Source of the DNA: Selaginella tamariscina | Lineage: Eukaryota; Streptophyta; Lycopodiopsida; Selaginellales; Selaginellaceae | DNA: 64,000 bases | Assembly (NCBI GenBank): GCA_003024785.1 | Contig: PUQB01000522.1 | Coordinates: 113,908 to 177,907, forward strand | Reading direction: 5' to 3' | Shown here: in pieces, positions 22,697 to 33,289 of the stretch | Layout: each line of letters opens with the position of its first letter | Numbering within the stretch: position 1 is the first letter of the stretch | Position numbers and translations under genes: made by a program | The notes under the pieces: generated by a model | Databases searched by the model: none | Told to the model about the DNA's origin: nothing | Seen by the model: the letters and a program-made list of their open reading frames with translations, nothing else

Positions 22697-24150
22697 GTGG
22701 CAAAGAGGAAACAAGTTCATCAGTTACGAAGAGATGGTAATATTCCAGCAGGAATAGAAAGTCGAATGGATGCACTCAAACAGGCGCATTTTGCAGTACG
22801 AGATGGAGTTCTTTATTATAAAGAAAAGAGACTCTATGTTCCAGAAGGGACATGGAGGGAGAGGCTGTTAAGAGAGCATCACACGTTCCTTTGGCAGGAC
22901 ATGGTGGAAGGCAAGACGTTGGCTTTGTTGAAACAGGGATTCTATTGGCCGGGTATGATAGACGATGTTGCCAAGTATGTCAAGACATGCCCCACATGTC
23001 AACAAGTAAAGAGCCGATCGCAAAAACGAGCTGGGAAGTTGCAGTGTATACCGATTCCAGAGCGGCCATTTCAAAGTGTTACTTTGGACTTTATCATGGG
23101 ATTGCCAAAATCTTGTGGTTTTAACGCGCTCATGGTGGTAGTCGATCGTTTTTCAAAGGTTGCTCATTTCATTCCAACTGTAGAGACAGTGAATGCAATT
23201 CAAGCAGCGAAGTTGTTCTTCCACGAAGTCATAAGAGTGCGCGGACTACCGGAAACATGATCTCAGATCGAGATCCTCGGTTTACGGGAAGTTTTGGGGA
23301 ACGTTGTTTAAGCAATTTGGTACGATGCTGAAGTTTAGTACGGCTTACCATCCGCAAACGATGGTAATGGAGAGTGAACCGACAAGTCGAGGACTATCTC
23401 AGATGCTATGTTCAAGGTGATCAACTTGATTGGGCTGAACACTTAGATATGGCTGAGATATGTTACAATAACTCGATGCACACTGCAATCGGATGTAGCC
23501 CGATGGAAGTGTTAACTGGGAATAAGGGTGGTATTCCTCAGAGTATGGTGTTACCGAAAGACGATAGCAATCGAGTTCCATCTGTAGCAGAGTTCACGGG
23601 ACAATTGTATCGAACATGGGAAGCTGCTCGTCAAGCGATGGCTGCAGCACAGGAAAGGTATCGTCAGCAGTACGATAAGCATCGGCGGGATGTAGAGTAT
23701 CAGGTTGGGGATATGGTATTGTTGAGTACCAAAAACCTGAAGGTTCCAATGACTCTTTCGAGGAAGTTTCTATCGCACTACATAGGTCCATACAAGGTGG
23801 TGAAGCAAGTAGGGAAAGTGGCTTATGAGTTGGATCTTCCTCCAGAGTTGGGAACAATACACAATGTGTTTCATGTCAATTTGCTCGAGCCATTCCACAA
23901 AGATGAGAAACATCCACAAAGATATGAAAACTTACGTCCGCCCCCTGAGCTGGTTCATGAAGGTACGGAGTACGAAGTCGAATCCATATTGGGCAAAAGG
24001 AAGGTTTATGGACCGCGAAAACGTAAGTTTGAGTATCTCGTCAAATGGAAAGGCTATCCGGCGTGCGAATCGACATGGGAACCATTGGAGAATCTACAAA
24101 ACGCGATGGAGTTGGTGAATGAGTTTGAGGCAAGGTCTCAAACTAATTAA
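22697..24150 (+). mobile_element. Family 1 integrase with C-terminal chromodomain
   Basis: The zinc-binding part has CPTCQQVKSRS near 22990; the catalytic core starts with SVTLDFIMGLPKSCGFNALM (first Asp) and VVVDRFSKVAHFIPT. The frame breaks at about 23260, shortly after GLPET, and resumes at about 23374. The rest of the core and the GPY-like region (FLSHYIGPYKVVKQVGKVAY) are open. The chromodomain is at the end (EYEVESILGKRK, FEYLVKWKGYPACESTWEP), stop at 24148-24150. Chromodomains of this group are thought to steer integration to chromatin with particular histone marks. Confidence 0.88.
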
Positions 24151-24528
24151 GGAATAAAGTTATTTCTTCTTAACCTAGGGGCCGACAGACAACATTAACT
24201 AGAGGCCTCCGATATAAATTCTAGTTAACTAAAAGAAATTAACTAACTTGTTGTCTGTGTCGGGTGACAGACTTTGCAGACGTGCAAAAGGTCTCCAAAT
24301 GACTTCTTGTCGCAGGTGGTACCTCCGGCAGCTGAGTTCTCACTCAGTGAACGACGGTTCTGAAGTATTTGGCTTCGCGTAATGCAAGGGGGGTAATAAA
24401 ACTTGTGAACTTTTTGCTGACTCCGCATAGAGTGATTAGCGTTAGTTTTCAGTTAATTTTTCCTAACCTAGTCTAGTCTTGGAGTTAGACGTCAACGAGG
24501 ACGTTGACATTTTCAAAGGCGGGGAGTG
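24151..24528 (+). other. Family 1 untranslated tail and polypurine tract
   Basis: 380 bp between the integrase stop and the 3' LTR with no open frame. It ends in the polypurine tract aaaggcggggagtg, the plus-strand primer site. Confidence 0.7.
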
Positions 24529-25486
24529 TGTCATAGTTTTTACTATGACTCGACCCTTTACTTTGGGGTTTGACTGTTGTTACCTACTGGATTATGTGAC
24601 GAACCCTAGATGTAGAAGAAACAGGCCCGCATAGTGCACTTGGGTATCTAGTGATGGTCCGGCCGGGTGTCGTTAGGTATTTGCAAGAAACTCTAGGCGA
24701 AGCTAGCACTTCCATTTAGAGAACCCTCCCCCGTTTTGACGTTCCAGGTTAGGGTTCTTCAAATTATAGCTTGTCAAAATAAGGGTTAGGGACACCCCTA
24801 GGGTTGACCTAACCCCACGTCCTAAACCCCCCCCTAGGGGTTAGGTTTAGGATTAGGTTAGGACAACCATTTTCTCTAAGGGCTGGCATTTCCGTGCCAG
24901 CCCACTTACTCACTTAGGTAAACGGGGGGGGGGGGGGTCCGTCACATAAATAAGGTAGAGTATATGTAGTGAGGCTTCCTGGGTTCAAAAGAGAGCTCGT
25001 TAACCTCCTACCGGTGCAAGCTAAGCTTGTGTCGTCAAGGTGCAACCCTCTGTTGTGCCGCCCAAACTTCCACACGACAGGGGTACAACCCACCCTAGGG
25101 TTAGACTATCCTTATCGTTGGCAGGATCTTGCCTTTGAGATAGGGGCACGTCACTTCCAAGGAGTTAGTCAGATTCCTTGGTCCGAAAACCTGCAAGCTC
25201 AAAGGCATTGCCCGAGTTCAGTTCCGCAAAACTAGTGGTTGAGGCCTTGCTTCGGCCGCCTCAACCACGCCAAGCTAGGAACGACACCTGAAGTTCAGCT
25301 AGTCAGTGTATCCTGATTCACAAGGTGAGTCTCGTTTCGTGGACTTAGTCAGCTAGGGGTTTGAGTTCCTAGGGCTTGGGTTCCTAATATGGGTTATTTT
25401 ACCAGATTCCGTGGGGTTTCTAGAGAGGGATTCCATGGTTGGCACCTGATAAGCCGCCTTTGTGGCACCAGGTAAAAACTCTGACA
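24529..25486 (+). repeat. 3' LTR of family 1 element
   Basis: 958 bp, the same ends as the 5' LTR. Contains a 14-G run (24924-24937) and repeated TTAGGG/CCCTAA-like words at 24785-24860. Confidence 0.92.
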
Positions 25487-26640
25487 CATGCCTTTGCGCA
25501 CCATTCCACAAGAGTTTGAGGTCGTGTAAATGATATGCTATCCAAAGGCATGATTCGGTCATCGCCATAGTCCCTAGATGGCAGAGCCATATTTGGTGGA
25601 TAAGCATGATGGTACAAAGTGATTCATCATCAACTATCAAGGTTTCAATGAGGTAACGGTGTGTGACGAGTACCCCTTGCCATGTGTAAATGATATCTTC
25701 GATCGCTTGGGCAACAATCATCCCAATCGCTGGTTCACAAAGTTTGACATGGCCATTAGATGGTGGAGTATCCAATGCCTCAGTCGCAGATCGAGCTTCA
25801 ACGCTTTCTTGGGTTGCTACCTACCTCGGCCGTGGCAAGTCCTTATGCACGAACCTGACATCCCAAAGATTGCATTTTTGAACTTCTTTTGGCTTATACG
25901 AGTTTGTGAAGATGTCCTAATGTCCCGGCCACTTTCAACGCATGATGAATAAGGTCTTCACACCATTGCATGACATTGTCGATGACTACATTGATGACAT
26001 CCTTGTACACATAGGTGGATCATAGGCAGACCATATTATGGCCGTGCATCTTACTTACAGTAGTTTGGCTTGAAGTTCAAGCCATCAAAGTGTTAGTTTG
26101 GCACCATGTATGTCAAATATTTTGGCTTTCTTGTGGCGTGTGATGGCCAACATGTTGATCCTAACAAGGTGGATACTATGTTTCTTGCATACTGTCCTAT
26201 GTGAATGTCCATTTTGTTGATTTGGAGCTACTTCCAAGGCCTTCAACACATTGTGTGACCTTTTGTTGTTTTCTCCCGTCCTTCACTTCCCGAATTTCTC
26301 ACAACCTTTCATTCTATGTACGGATGAATCTGAGGTTGGTGTGGGCTGACCTTAATGCAATTGGATTCATCTACACAATTGCGCCGTCATCCTGTGGTAT
26401 ATGCTAGTCAAACTCTAATGCCTGTTGAACACAATTATTCAATCTTAGATAAGAAGTGCTTAATTGTTGTTTGGGTGTTTGGGAAGTTTAATGCTTACTT
26501 GCATGGGTCTCATATAGATGTGGAGTGTGATCATGTGGTTGTCAAATCTCTATTAAAGAAGAAGGAATTAGTAATTCATCCTGCTAGTTGGGTGTTAGCA
26601 TTGCAATCATATGACTTTTACAATATGTCATTGATCTAGT
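25487..26640 (+). mobile_element. Older Ty3/gypsy element, right part (reverse transcriptase to RNase H)
   Basis: Continuation of the element at 17480-18365. RPIPQEF-like codons start at the junction. Reverse transcriptase fragments follow (INYQGFNEVTVCDEYPLPCV, then WFTKFDMA at about 25735). A palm remnant is at 25960-26010. RNase H codons HPVVYASQTLMPVEHNYSIL are at about 26390. Stops and frame changes throughout. Confidence 0.75.
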
Positions 26641-26808
26641 CTCTCCATGGTTGACGCTGAAGCTTTCTCTCGTGCACCAAAATGTCATACTCCAATCCTA
26701 GAAGTTAGAAGGGGATGCAAATGATTGTCATATGCATAATTGAGATGTCAAACTTTTGATGCAAAGGTAGGACCATGAGACAAGAATGCCATAGGATAAC
26801 TCACTCCA

Positions 26809-27036
26809 TCAAACAACTCGCCAACCAAAAAGCATAAGCGTTAGCAATGCACTCACCTCAACCCACCGTGTCAGATAGTCGTTAGTGACATAGATGTATT
26901 GGTTGTCCATACGGCTACATGGAAAAGGATCCATTAGGTCATAGGCCACCAACTCAAAAGGGCAAGACACTTGACTTATTGCAGTTCGCCTAGTGGCATC
27001 ACTATTGGATTGTTCCATGTTTGATAAGGCACACAT
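26809..27036 (-). mobile_element. Gypsy integrase core fragment, inverted
   Basis: The minus strand gives CPFELVAYDLMDPFPCSRMD and YIYVTNDYLTRWVEVSAL, the start of a Ty3/gypsy integrase core (first catalytic Asp in AYDLM). Its orientation is opposite to the RNase H immediately to its left, so this is a rearrangement or a separate insertion. Confidence 0.75.
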
Positions 27037-27050
27037 GTCATGATGTACTC

Positions 27051-30000
27051 TGCTATAGTTTTACTATGACTCTTTTTTACTTTAGATGTTGATTGTTGGT
27101 ACTTATTGAATTATGTTGATAAGTCTTAGAAGATGTAAAAGAAACATGCCCACTTAGTGTGTCATAGTTTTTACTATGACTCGACCCTTTACTTTGGACG
27201 TTGACTGTTGTTACCTACTGTACTATGTTGATGGACCCTAGATGTAGTAGGAAACAGGCCCGCTTAGTGCACTTGGGTATCTGGTGATGGTCCGGCCGGG
27301 TGTCATTAGGTATTTGCAGGAAACTCTAAGCGAAGCTAAAACTTACCTTCTAGAAACCCACCCCAATTTTGACGTCCCGAATAGGCTGATTGGATGAGCT
27401 CGGTGTGTTAAGTAGGATTAGGAGCACCCCTAGGGTTGACCTAGCCTAGGGTTGCCCTAACCCATGCCCTAAAACCCCACCCCTTGGGTAGGGTTTAGGG
27501 GTAGGAGTAAGGGTGAGTTATGGGCTCATATTGTTAATTTATCTAAGGGGCTAGAATTCAGTGCCAGCCCACTAATACAAATAGGAAAAGAGGGGGGGGG
27601 GGGGGCTCCGTCACATAAATAAGGTAGAGTATATGTAGGAGAGCTCCTGGGTTCATGAATGAGTTCGTTGCTCTTCTGCCGGTGCAAGCTTCAGCTTGTG
27701 TCGTTAAGGTACAACCCTCTGTTGTGCCGCCCTAACTTCCAGATGCCAGGGGTACGTCCCACCTTCGGGGTAGCTTACCCTTAACGTTGGCGAATCCATG
27801 CCTGGGAGGTCTTATCGGGATGCACGTTCCAAGAGGCAGAGGTTGAGGCTTGTCTCCAGCCTCCTCCTCCACATCAAGCTAGGTGTAGCACTCACGGCCA
27901 AGCAAGGCACATCCGTGTCCTTGCCCAACTGTGGGCGTGGGATCTTGTTTGACAGGTTCACGTTACCTGGTTCCTGAGGGTTCATTGAGGGGTTCTAGAG
28001 TTGGCATTTAGGAACCACGTTTGTGGTACTTGGTGCAACTCTTGAATCTAAGGGCTATGGCATGATAGCCACATCTTGAAAGGCAGTGTCACATGGGGAT
28101 GTGACACTAGGCTAAACGTCACATGGTACAACGCCCGAGGCACGCCCTTTAGGGTTATGTCATGGCTTGTCGCTAAGGGTTGGATACTCTAGCAAACATG
28201 CATGCTTGTGCTTGCACTAGGGTGCTAAGCCTTGGGCATCCGCTCGAGGGAGGTTAGGTCTCGTAACTAGGTGTGCTTTGGCACACTTGGCTAGGGAGTG
28301 TTCTCCTTGGAATCCAGGGTTGAACAACCTAAGCTCATTAGCAAAAGCCCTTTCGTAAGGCATCGCAAGGTCATGTGCTTAGGGTTATCCCAAACCTAGC
28401 CTTAGGAGTTTGCTTAGCAGAACACTCGTGTTCGCCTACGGCGCACACTCGTGTTCTCACTAAGTACTAGCCCTAGGTCTAGGGTGTAACTTGGCCACTC
28501 AAACCCTTAGGGGTTAGTCGTGGTTCAGGGTACCCCTTGTTGCCCTAAAGGGTTGTACTCCCGAATGAGGGTGATTCCTCAAGGGGTAAGTGACAATGCC
28601 TTAGCTCTGTCACGGGGGTATGTGTGGAACACACTCTCTTGATGGGGGTTAGGGCATGAGCTGTCTAGGTCTTCTAGGGCAAGACCCTAAGTCAACTAGG
28701 GTTATCCCTCAAGGGTTCTGGGGGCAGACATTCTAGGAGACTTAGGCTAAACCCTAAGTCTCTTGTCCATTTGGGCATTAGAGTCTAACCCTAGGGTCGT
28801 TGGGGTTGTTCTGGGGAACTTAACGTTGCTCACACAGGTGATGACGCCGAATGGCCACCTGGCAGCCACGTGTTGCCACGTGTTGGCCCTTTGGGTTAAA
28901 ACTCTGACATAGTGCACTTGGATATTTAAGGATGGTTAGACCTGTGTCATTAGGTTTTGTAAGAAAATCTAGGTAAAGCTGGCACTTTCATACCCTAGTT
29001 TTTCGAGTGATTTCAGTGGGTAGAAACACCCTAGAGTTGACCTCCTAACCCCATGCCCTAAAGGTTAGGGTTTAGGGGTCAATAGGTCATTTATTAACTC
29101 ACAAAGTATATTCCCTTTGGGATGTGTATGTAACAGGAAAATAAGTGTGAGCCTCTGTCACATATATTAAGTAATATATGTAGAAGAGTTCCTAGGTTCA
29201 TGGTTGAGTTTATTACTCTTTTACTAGTGTGAGCTTTATCTTGTGTTGTTAAGGCACAACCTTCTGTTGTGCTGCCTTAACTTCCAAATAATAAGGCTAC
29301 ATCCCACCTTCGGGTAGCCTACCCTTACGTTAGTGAATCCATAAACTAAAAGGTTTTATCAAAATGCATGTTCCAAGGGTCAAAGGTTGAGGCATGTCTT
29401 TAGCCTCCTCCTCCATGTCAATCTAGGTGGCACTCACAGTAAACAAGGCACATTCATGTCCTTGTCTAACTATGAGTGTGGGATCTTGGCCAACGGTTTT
29501 CGTTACCAGGTTCCAAAGTTGCCACTATGCCAGATGGATACTCTACCTAGCATACATGCTTGTGCTCAACTAGGATGCTAGTGTGCTTTGGCACACTTGG
29601 TTAGGCCTTTCATGAGACATTTGCAAGGTTATGTATTTAAAGTTATCCAACCTAGCCTTAGGAGTTTACTTAACAGAACACTCGTATTCACCTACGATGC
29701 ACATTCATGATCTCACTAAGTACTAGCCCTAAGTCTAGAGTATGACTTGGCCACTCGAACCCTTAAGGGTTAGTCATGGTTCAGGGTCCTTTGCACCCTA
29801 AAGGGGTTATACTCCCGGATGAGGGTGATTTCTCAAGGGGTAAGTGACGATGTTTTAATTTTATCACGAGTAGACTTTAAGATCCAGACCTAGACAAGCT
29901 CATGCCATAATCTCATCAAGGCGACGTGACTTAACATACCCAGGTTATCCTCTAGGGTTTGGGGATAGTCATTTCAGGAGACTTAAAGTAGGCTTGGGTC

Positions 30001-30065
30001 ATTTTGAAAGACTTAGCGTTGTCACCACTTGGTAGTCACGTGTTGGCCCTTCGAATGTTTTCACA
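27051..30065 (+). repeat. Decayed family 1 LTR, split by another LTR
   Basis: The first part (27051-27159) starts tgctatagttttactatgac. The remainder resumes at 28910 (tagtgcacttggatattt) and runs to about 30065 (ending gttttcaca). The LTR at 27160-28909 interrupts it. About 1.26 kb of the older LTR remains, with much of its middle shortened. Confidence 0.8.
27160..28909 (+). repeat. Solo LTR, family 1 long form, with TAGTG target duplication
   Basis: 1750 bp from TGTCATAG to CTCTGACA, flanked by identical tagtg at 27155-27159 and 28910-28914. No internal region is attached, so it is a solo LTR left by LTR-LTR recombination. It contains a 14-G run (27592-27605) followed by cataaataagg. It is about 800 bp longer than the LTRs of the complete element at 18.4 kb, mainly from an extra 28000-28850 segment. 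Confidence 0.9.
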
Positions 30066-30240
30066 GTTGGTTATCCCGACTGAGTTCATGCCACGTACTT
30101 ATATGCCTTTCCGATTCACCTTTGGGAGGTGCAACCAAGATCCTAGACAATTGCATATTCATTTTCTACTGGCCACAAATGCGTTCATCTGTGATGGAGT
30201 ATGTTAGAGTTTTAATCAGGATTTGTTTTGATGAAAAAAA
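30066..30240 (+). mobile_element. Possible gypsy integrase zinc-binding remnant
   Basis: The plus strand reads FIFYWPQMRSSVMEYVRV, resembling the FYWPxMxxDVxxYV segment of the integrase HHCC domain. It is too short and decayed to place in a specific element. Confidence 0.4.
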
Positions 30241-31380
30241 AATGCTCTCATATATAAAACTAAGATGGTATTGCTGAAATTGAATGTCCTCAAGAGTCAT
30301 GTGCAATGAGTGCCACACAAAGATGTCAGATCCATGGTTCATGCTCTTGAGAAGCCAAAGAATAGGAATGCCAGTAAAGTATTGGAATCGTGTGTGCCAA
30401 CTAGGTTATGGGACGAGGCACAGAGGGACGTCGGAAGTGCAAAGTGATCCTCGTCTTCCTGCAGAGGTGGGCCTGCTAACAGATGCTCATCATGGTGCTG
30501 ATGCTATTGGTGGGCTTCGGTTTTGGATGAGTTTAGCCAAATATATGTTAGGAGTCTACATAACATTAGGTCGGCGCAATTTATCAGCAAATATCATATA
30601 ATGCCGACACTAACCGCCTCCTGACTATGCTCCAAGAGACCTTGTCCTAGTGAAATTCAACAAGTTTGGGCACTTCACGTGCCTTCGGCCTTATGCATGA
30701 GTGGTTTGAGCCTTAATATCATGTTTGAGCCCTTTGGTTTATCCCTTAAAGCGCCTAGAGGTTTGGTTGCAACATTCTCAACACAGCTCATATCACACGC
30801 ATGAAGCCCTTTTATGAGTGTGCACACAACCATGACAGTGATACAATTTTCTGCAGGTTTGTTACATCTCCTCCGCATGGTCGTCCGCTCCTATTCCGGA
30901 TCCACTTCATCGTATTAAATTTATACTTTAAGTTGCACATTATCTAATACGTGTGTGCGTAAATACTTAGGTTTATAGAATAATATTTTTTTGCCATGTG
31001 TTATATTACTAATATTGTAAGTCCTATAGAACTGTTTTTAATTTTGTTAATTATTAAAGATTTTACCTTACAATATTTATTTCAAGTTTTACTTAAAAAG
31101 AGTTTATTTTTTATTACTTCTTCACTTCAGAGTTTATAACATGAATAACATCAATGTCATGCACACGATCTAACGGTTCTAAACGTTTTAACAAATTAGG
31201 TGCAAGTGCTTATGTCAAGTAGAAAATGCATTTCCAAGTGCTTATAAAATTTTATTGCACCTTTTTGCATTTATGCCAGACAATGTAGAAACTGCAGTGT
31301 ACATGGCGCCGTGTTGAGGCGGAGGACTTTAATGCAGAACACGTTGTTTGTGCTTTCAAAAAGGAACCAAGAATGCTTGT
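30241..31380. other. Unassigned spacer
   Basis: 30280-30900 has short open stretches on both strands that I cannot assign; it may be further retroelement debris. 30900-31380 is AT-rich. No gene supported. Confidence 0.4.
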
Positions 31381-31950
31381 TCAGGGTGTGCAGTCTGCTG
31401 ATCAAAACAACTGCAGCTTATAAGCGACACAAAGATAACTCGATCCTGTAATGGGCTGGTCCGGCAGGCAGAAGTGTATTTGTTGGTGAGTTAAAACTTC
31501 GCCGCACGGTGCTCCATTTCTATTGCCTTTCAGGTTAAAACAAGCACCATTTTGCCATTTGTAGTGCTTGTTTATAGAAGTCATGGATGACTAGGGAATC
31601 GTTTTGTAAAAGTTGGCATTCTTAGCGAATTAAGTACCTCTCTCTGATATGTTCTTTAGAAAGATTTCTTCTACCATATTCCAATATTGTTAATTGTTGT
31701 CTGTGTGAAGAGGCATCCATTGTTTCTGTCAAGGGAAGCTAGGGTGTGCTCATGAACAATGGACCAAACCGTGTTGAAGTTGGTTGCGAGTGCGTTATGC
31801 ATGTGTGCACACGCTTTTAATTTGCCCATCCTCGTGTTTTCTAATAAGCATGTGCGGGTGTGGGTGTGTTTATGCCTAAGTAGCGGATACTAGTTTCAGA
31901 CGAAACGTGTATAAACATACAACCTAGCTTAAAAATCTTCCACCTTCAAG

Positions 31951-32368
31951 TTAATCTATCACAATTACCTCCACCTTTTCAGCTTTATCCTGAGAGCTTG
32001 TCTCTTGGACTTCTTCTACATCCATGGGCATCTATATAGATAAGATGTTAGATGTGTATAAGATATTTTATAAGATTATATGATTAACATATGTATAAGT
32101 TTAAATATTGCCTGTGTTGTTCGCTCTTCTTCTTCCTCTACACACATCGGACATAGACGATCCTTTCCAAAAATGATGTAAGATCCATCACAATTTGTAC
32201 ACATTATATTCTTGGCTTCTCCTAAATCAACTGCAATAAGGATATGATTTGATAAAATCTTATGTGTGTGCCATCTCGAGACAGACTCTGGACAACGTTA
32301 TCAAAGTTTGTGTAAATATCCCCAGTGTCTATAGAGAACAAACCATCTAGCTTTCCATTCTCAGACAT
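31951..32368 (-). pseudogene. Small acidic CxxC/CxxC ORF remnant, copy D
   Basis: The minus strand begins MSENGKLDGLFSIDTGDIYT at 32368. A two-base CA difference from copy C shifts the frame after RDGTH. In the next frame come NHILIAVDLGEAKNIMCTNC, then SYIIFGKDRLCPMC and an acidic run. Two CxxC pairs 15 residues apart look like a small zinc ribbon. After a possible intron with acceptor tatatag, codons MPMDVEEVQETSSQ lead to a stop at 31951. I do not recognise the family. It lies divergently upstream of sHSP copy D, as its partner does of copy C. Confidence 0.45.
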
Positions 32369-32938
32369 TTTGATTTTGATGATTAGTCAATGTGACATGC
32401 ACAAAACTGAAGTCATATCGATTGTATTACTGTTTGTTTAACGAAACGAATTATTATTAAGTTAGAGTTTTAATAACTTAATTAAGTATAAGTTTAATAA
32501 TGCTTTAACCTAGGTTACGACGTATTCAACTGTAATAGACATTTATTTTTAATTAGTCGGTTCTTATATAATTTTGAACGCGACATGTGTGCGGACAAAT
32601 ATACCCTATACAGAGAGAATCGTATTCAAATAAAATGGTTTACCGAGTAAAATTTATGTTATAAACAACTTGAGACTGCAATTATTTCTAGAATTTTGTA
32701 TATTTAAATAAAAGAGACTATTTTCATTTCTGTTATTAAAATTCTTTTAAGAAAAAAACAACTTCTAATTCGACAAACTCATGTGGGAATCACATAAGTT
32801 TTTCTTTTTATTATGGTAAAGAGTGAATATTCTTACGAATATCAAAAATTCTAGGACTCAATAGGATCCTTCGAGACAGTCCGTTTCATCGATCAATTCC
32901 ATAGTTAGCTACATCTCTGTTTTCTGTGTTCTTTCTCA

Positions 32939-33285
32939 ATGGCACTCAGTGTGTTTGATCCATTCTCCATCGTTTTCCGATCTCATGAGCGAGCCATCCA
33001 GGCAGGTTGCAAGAGATGCAAGCGCAGTGGCAAACACCGGATTTGGATGGAGACGGCAGATGCCCATGTGTTCAAGGCGGATCTCCCGGGGTTCTCCAAA
33101 GATCACGGTTGAAAACGGGCACATTTTGCAGATAGGCGGGGAGCGCAAGCTCGAGAAGACTCAGAAGGACGACAAATGGCACCGTGTGGAGCGCACGGCA
33201 GTTTCACGAGAAGGTTCAGGCTTCCTGACAATGTGAATTTGGATTGGTATCAAGGCTGATTTTGTAAATGGGGTTCTCACTGTGT
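32939..33285 (+). pseudogene. sHSP copy D, truncated and frameshifted
   Basis: MALSVFDPFS start followed by an extra T that shifts the frame (cgttttccgat), then SEPSRQVARDASAVANT in the next frame. A deletion removes the R-V-D part. DAHVFKADLPG codons and ENGHILQ-like codons are recognisable. The copy ends abruptly after gttctcactgtgtt, losing the tail. The upstream region has a decayed HSE (caaaaattct) and no TATA-like ttataagc. Groups with copies A and C. Confidence 0.8.
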
Positions 33286-33289
33286 TTCC

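Larger units (their letters stand above)
18366..25486 (+). mobile_element. Family 1 chromodomain Ty3/gypsy retrotransposon, complete structure
   Basis: The 5' LTR (18366-19266) is followed by a primer site resembling the initiator-tRNA-Met complement (agtatcagagc, about 19270-19280), gag, protease, reverse transcriptase, RNase H, integrase with chromodomain, a 380-bp untranslated tail, a polypurine tract (aaaggcggggagtg, ending 24528) and the 3' LTR (24529-25486). The LTRs begin TGTCA and end TGACA. Flanks catgt (18361-18365) and catgc (25487-25491) are a near-perfect 5-bp target duplication. The protein order with integrase last and a chromodomain makes it a chromovirus. It is inactive because of frame breaks and an altered reverse transcriptase motif. 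Confidence 0.92.
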
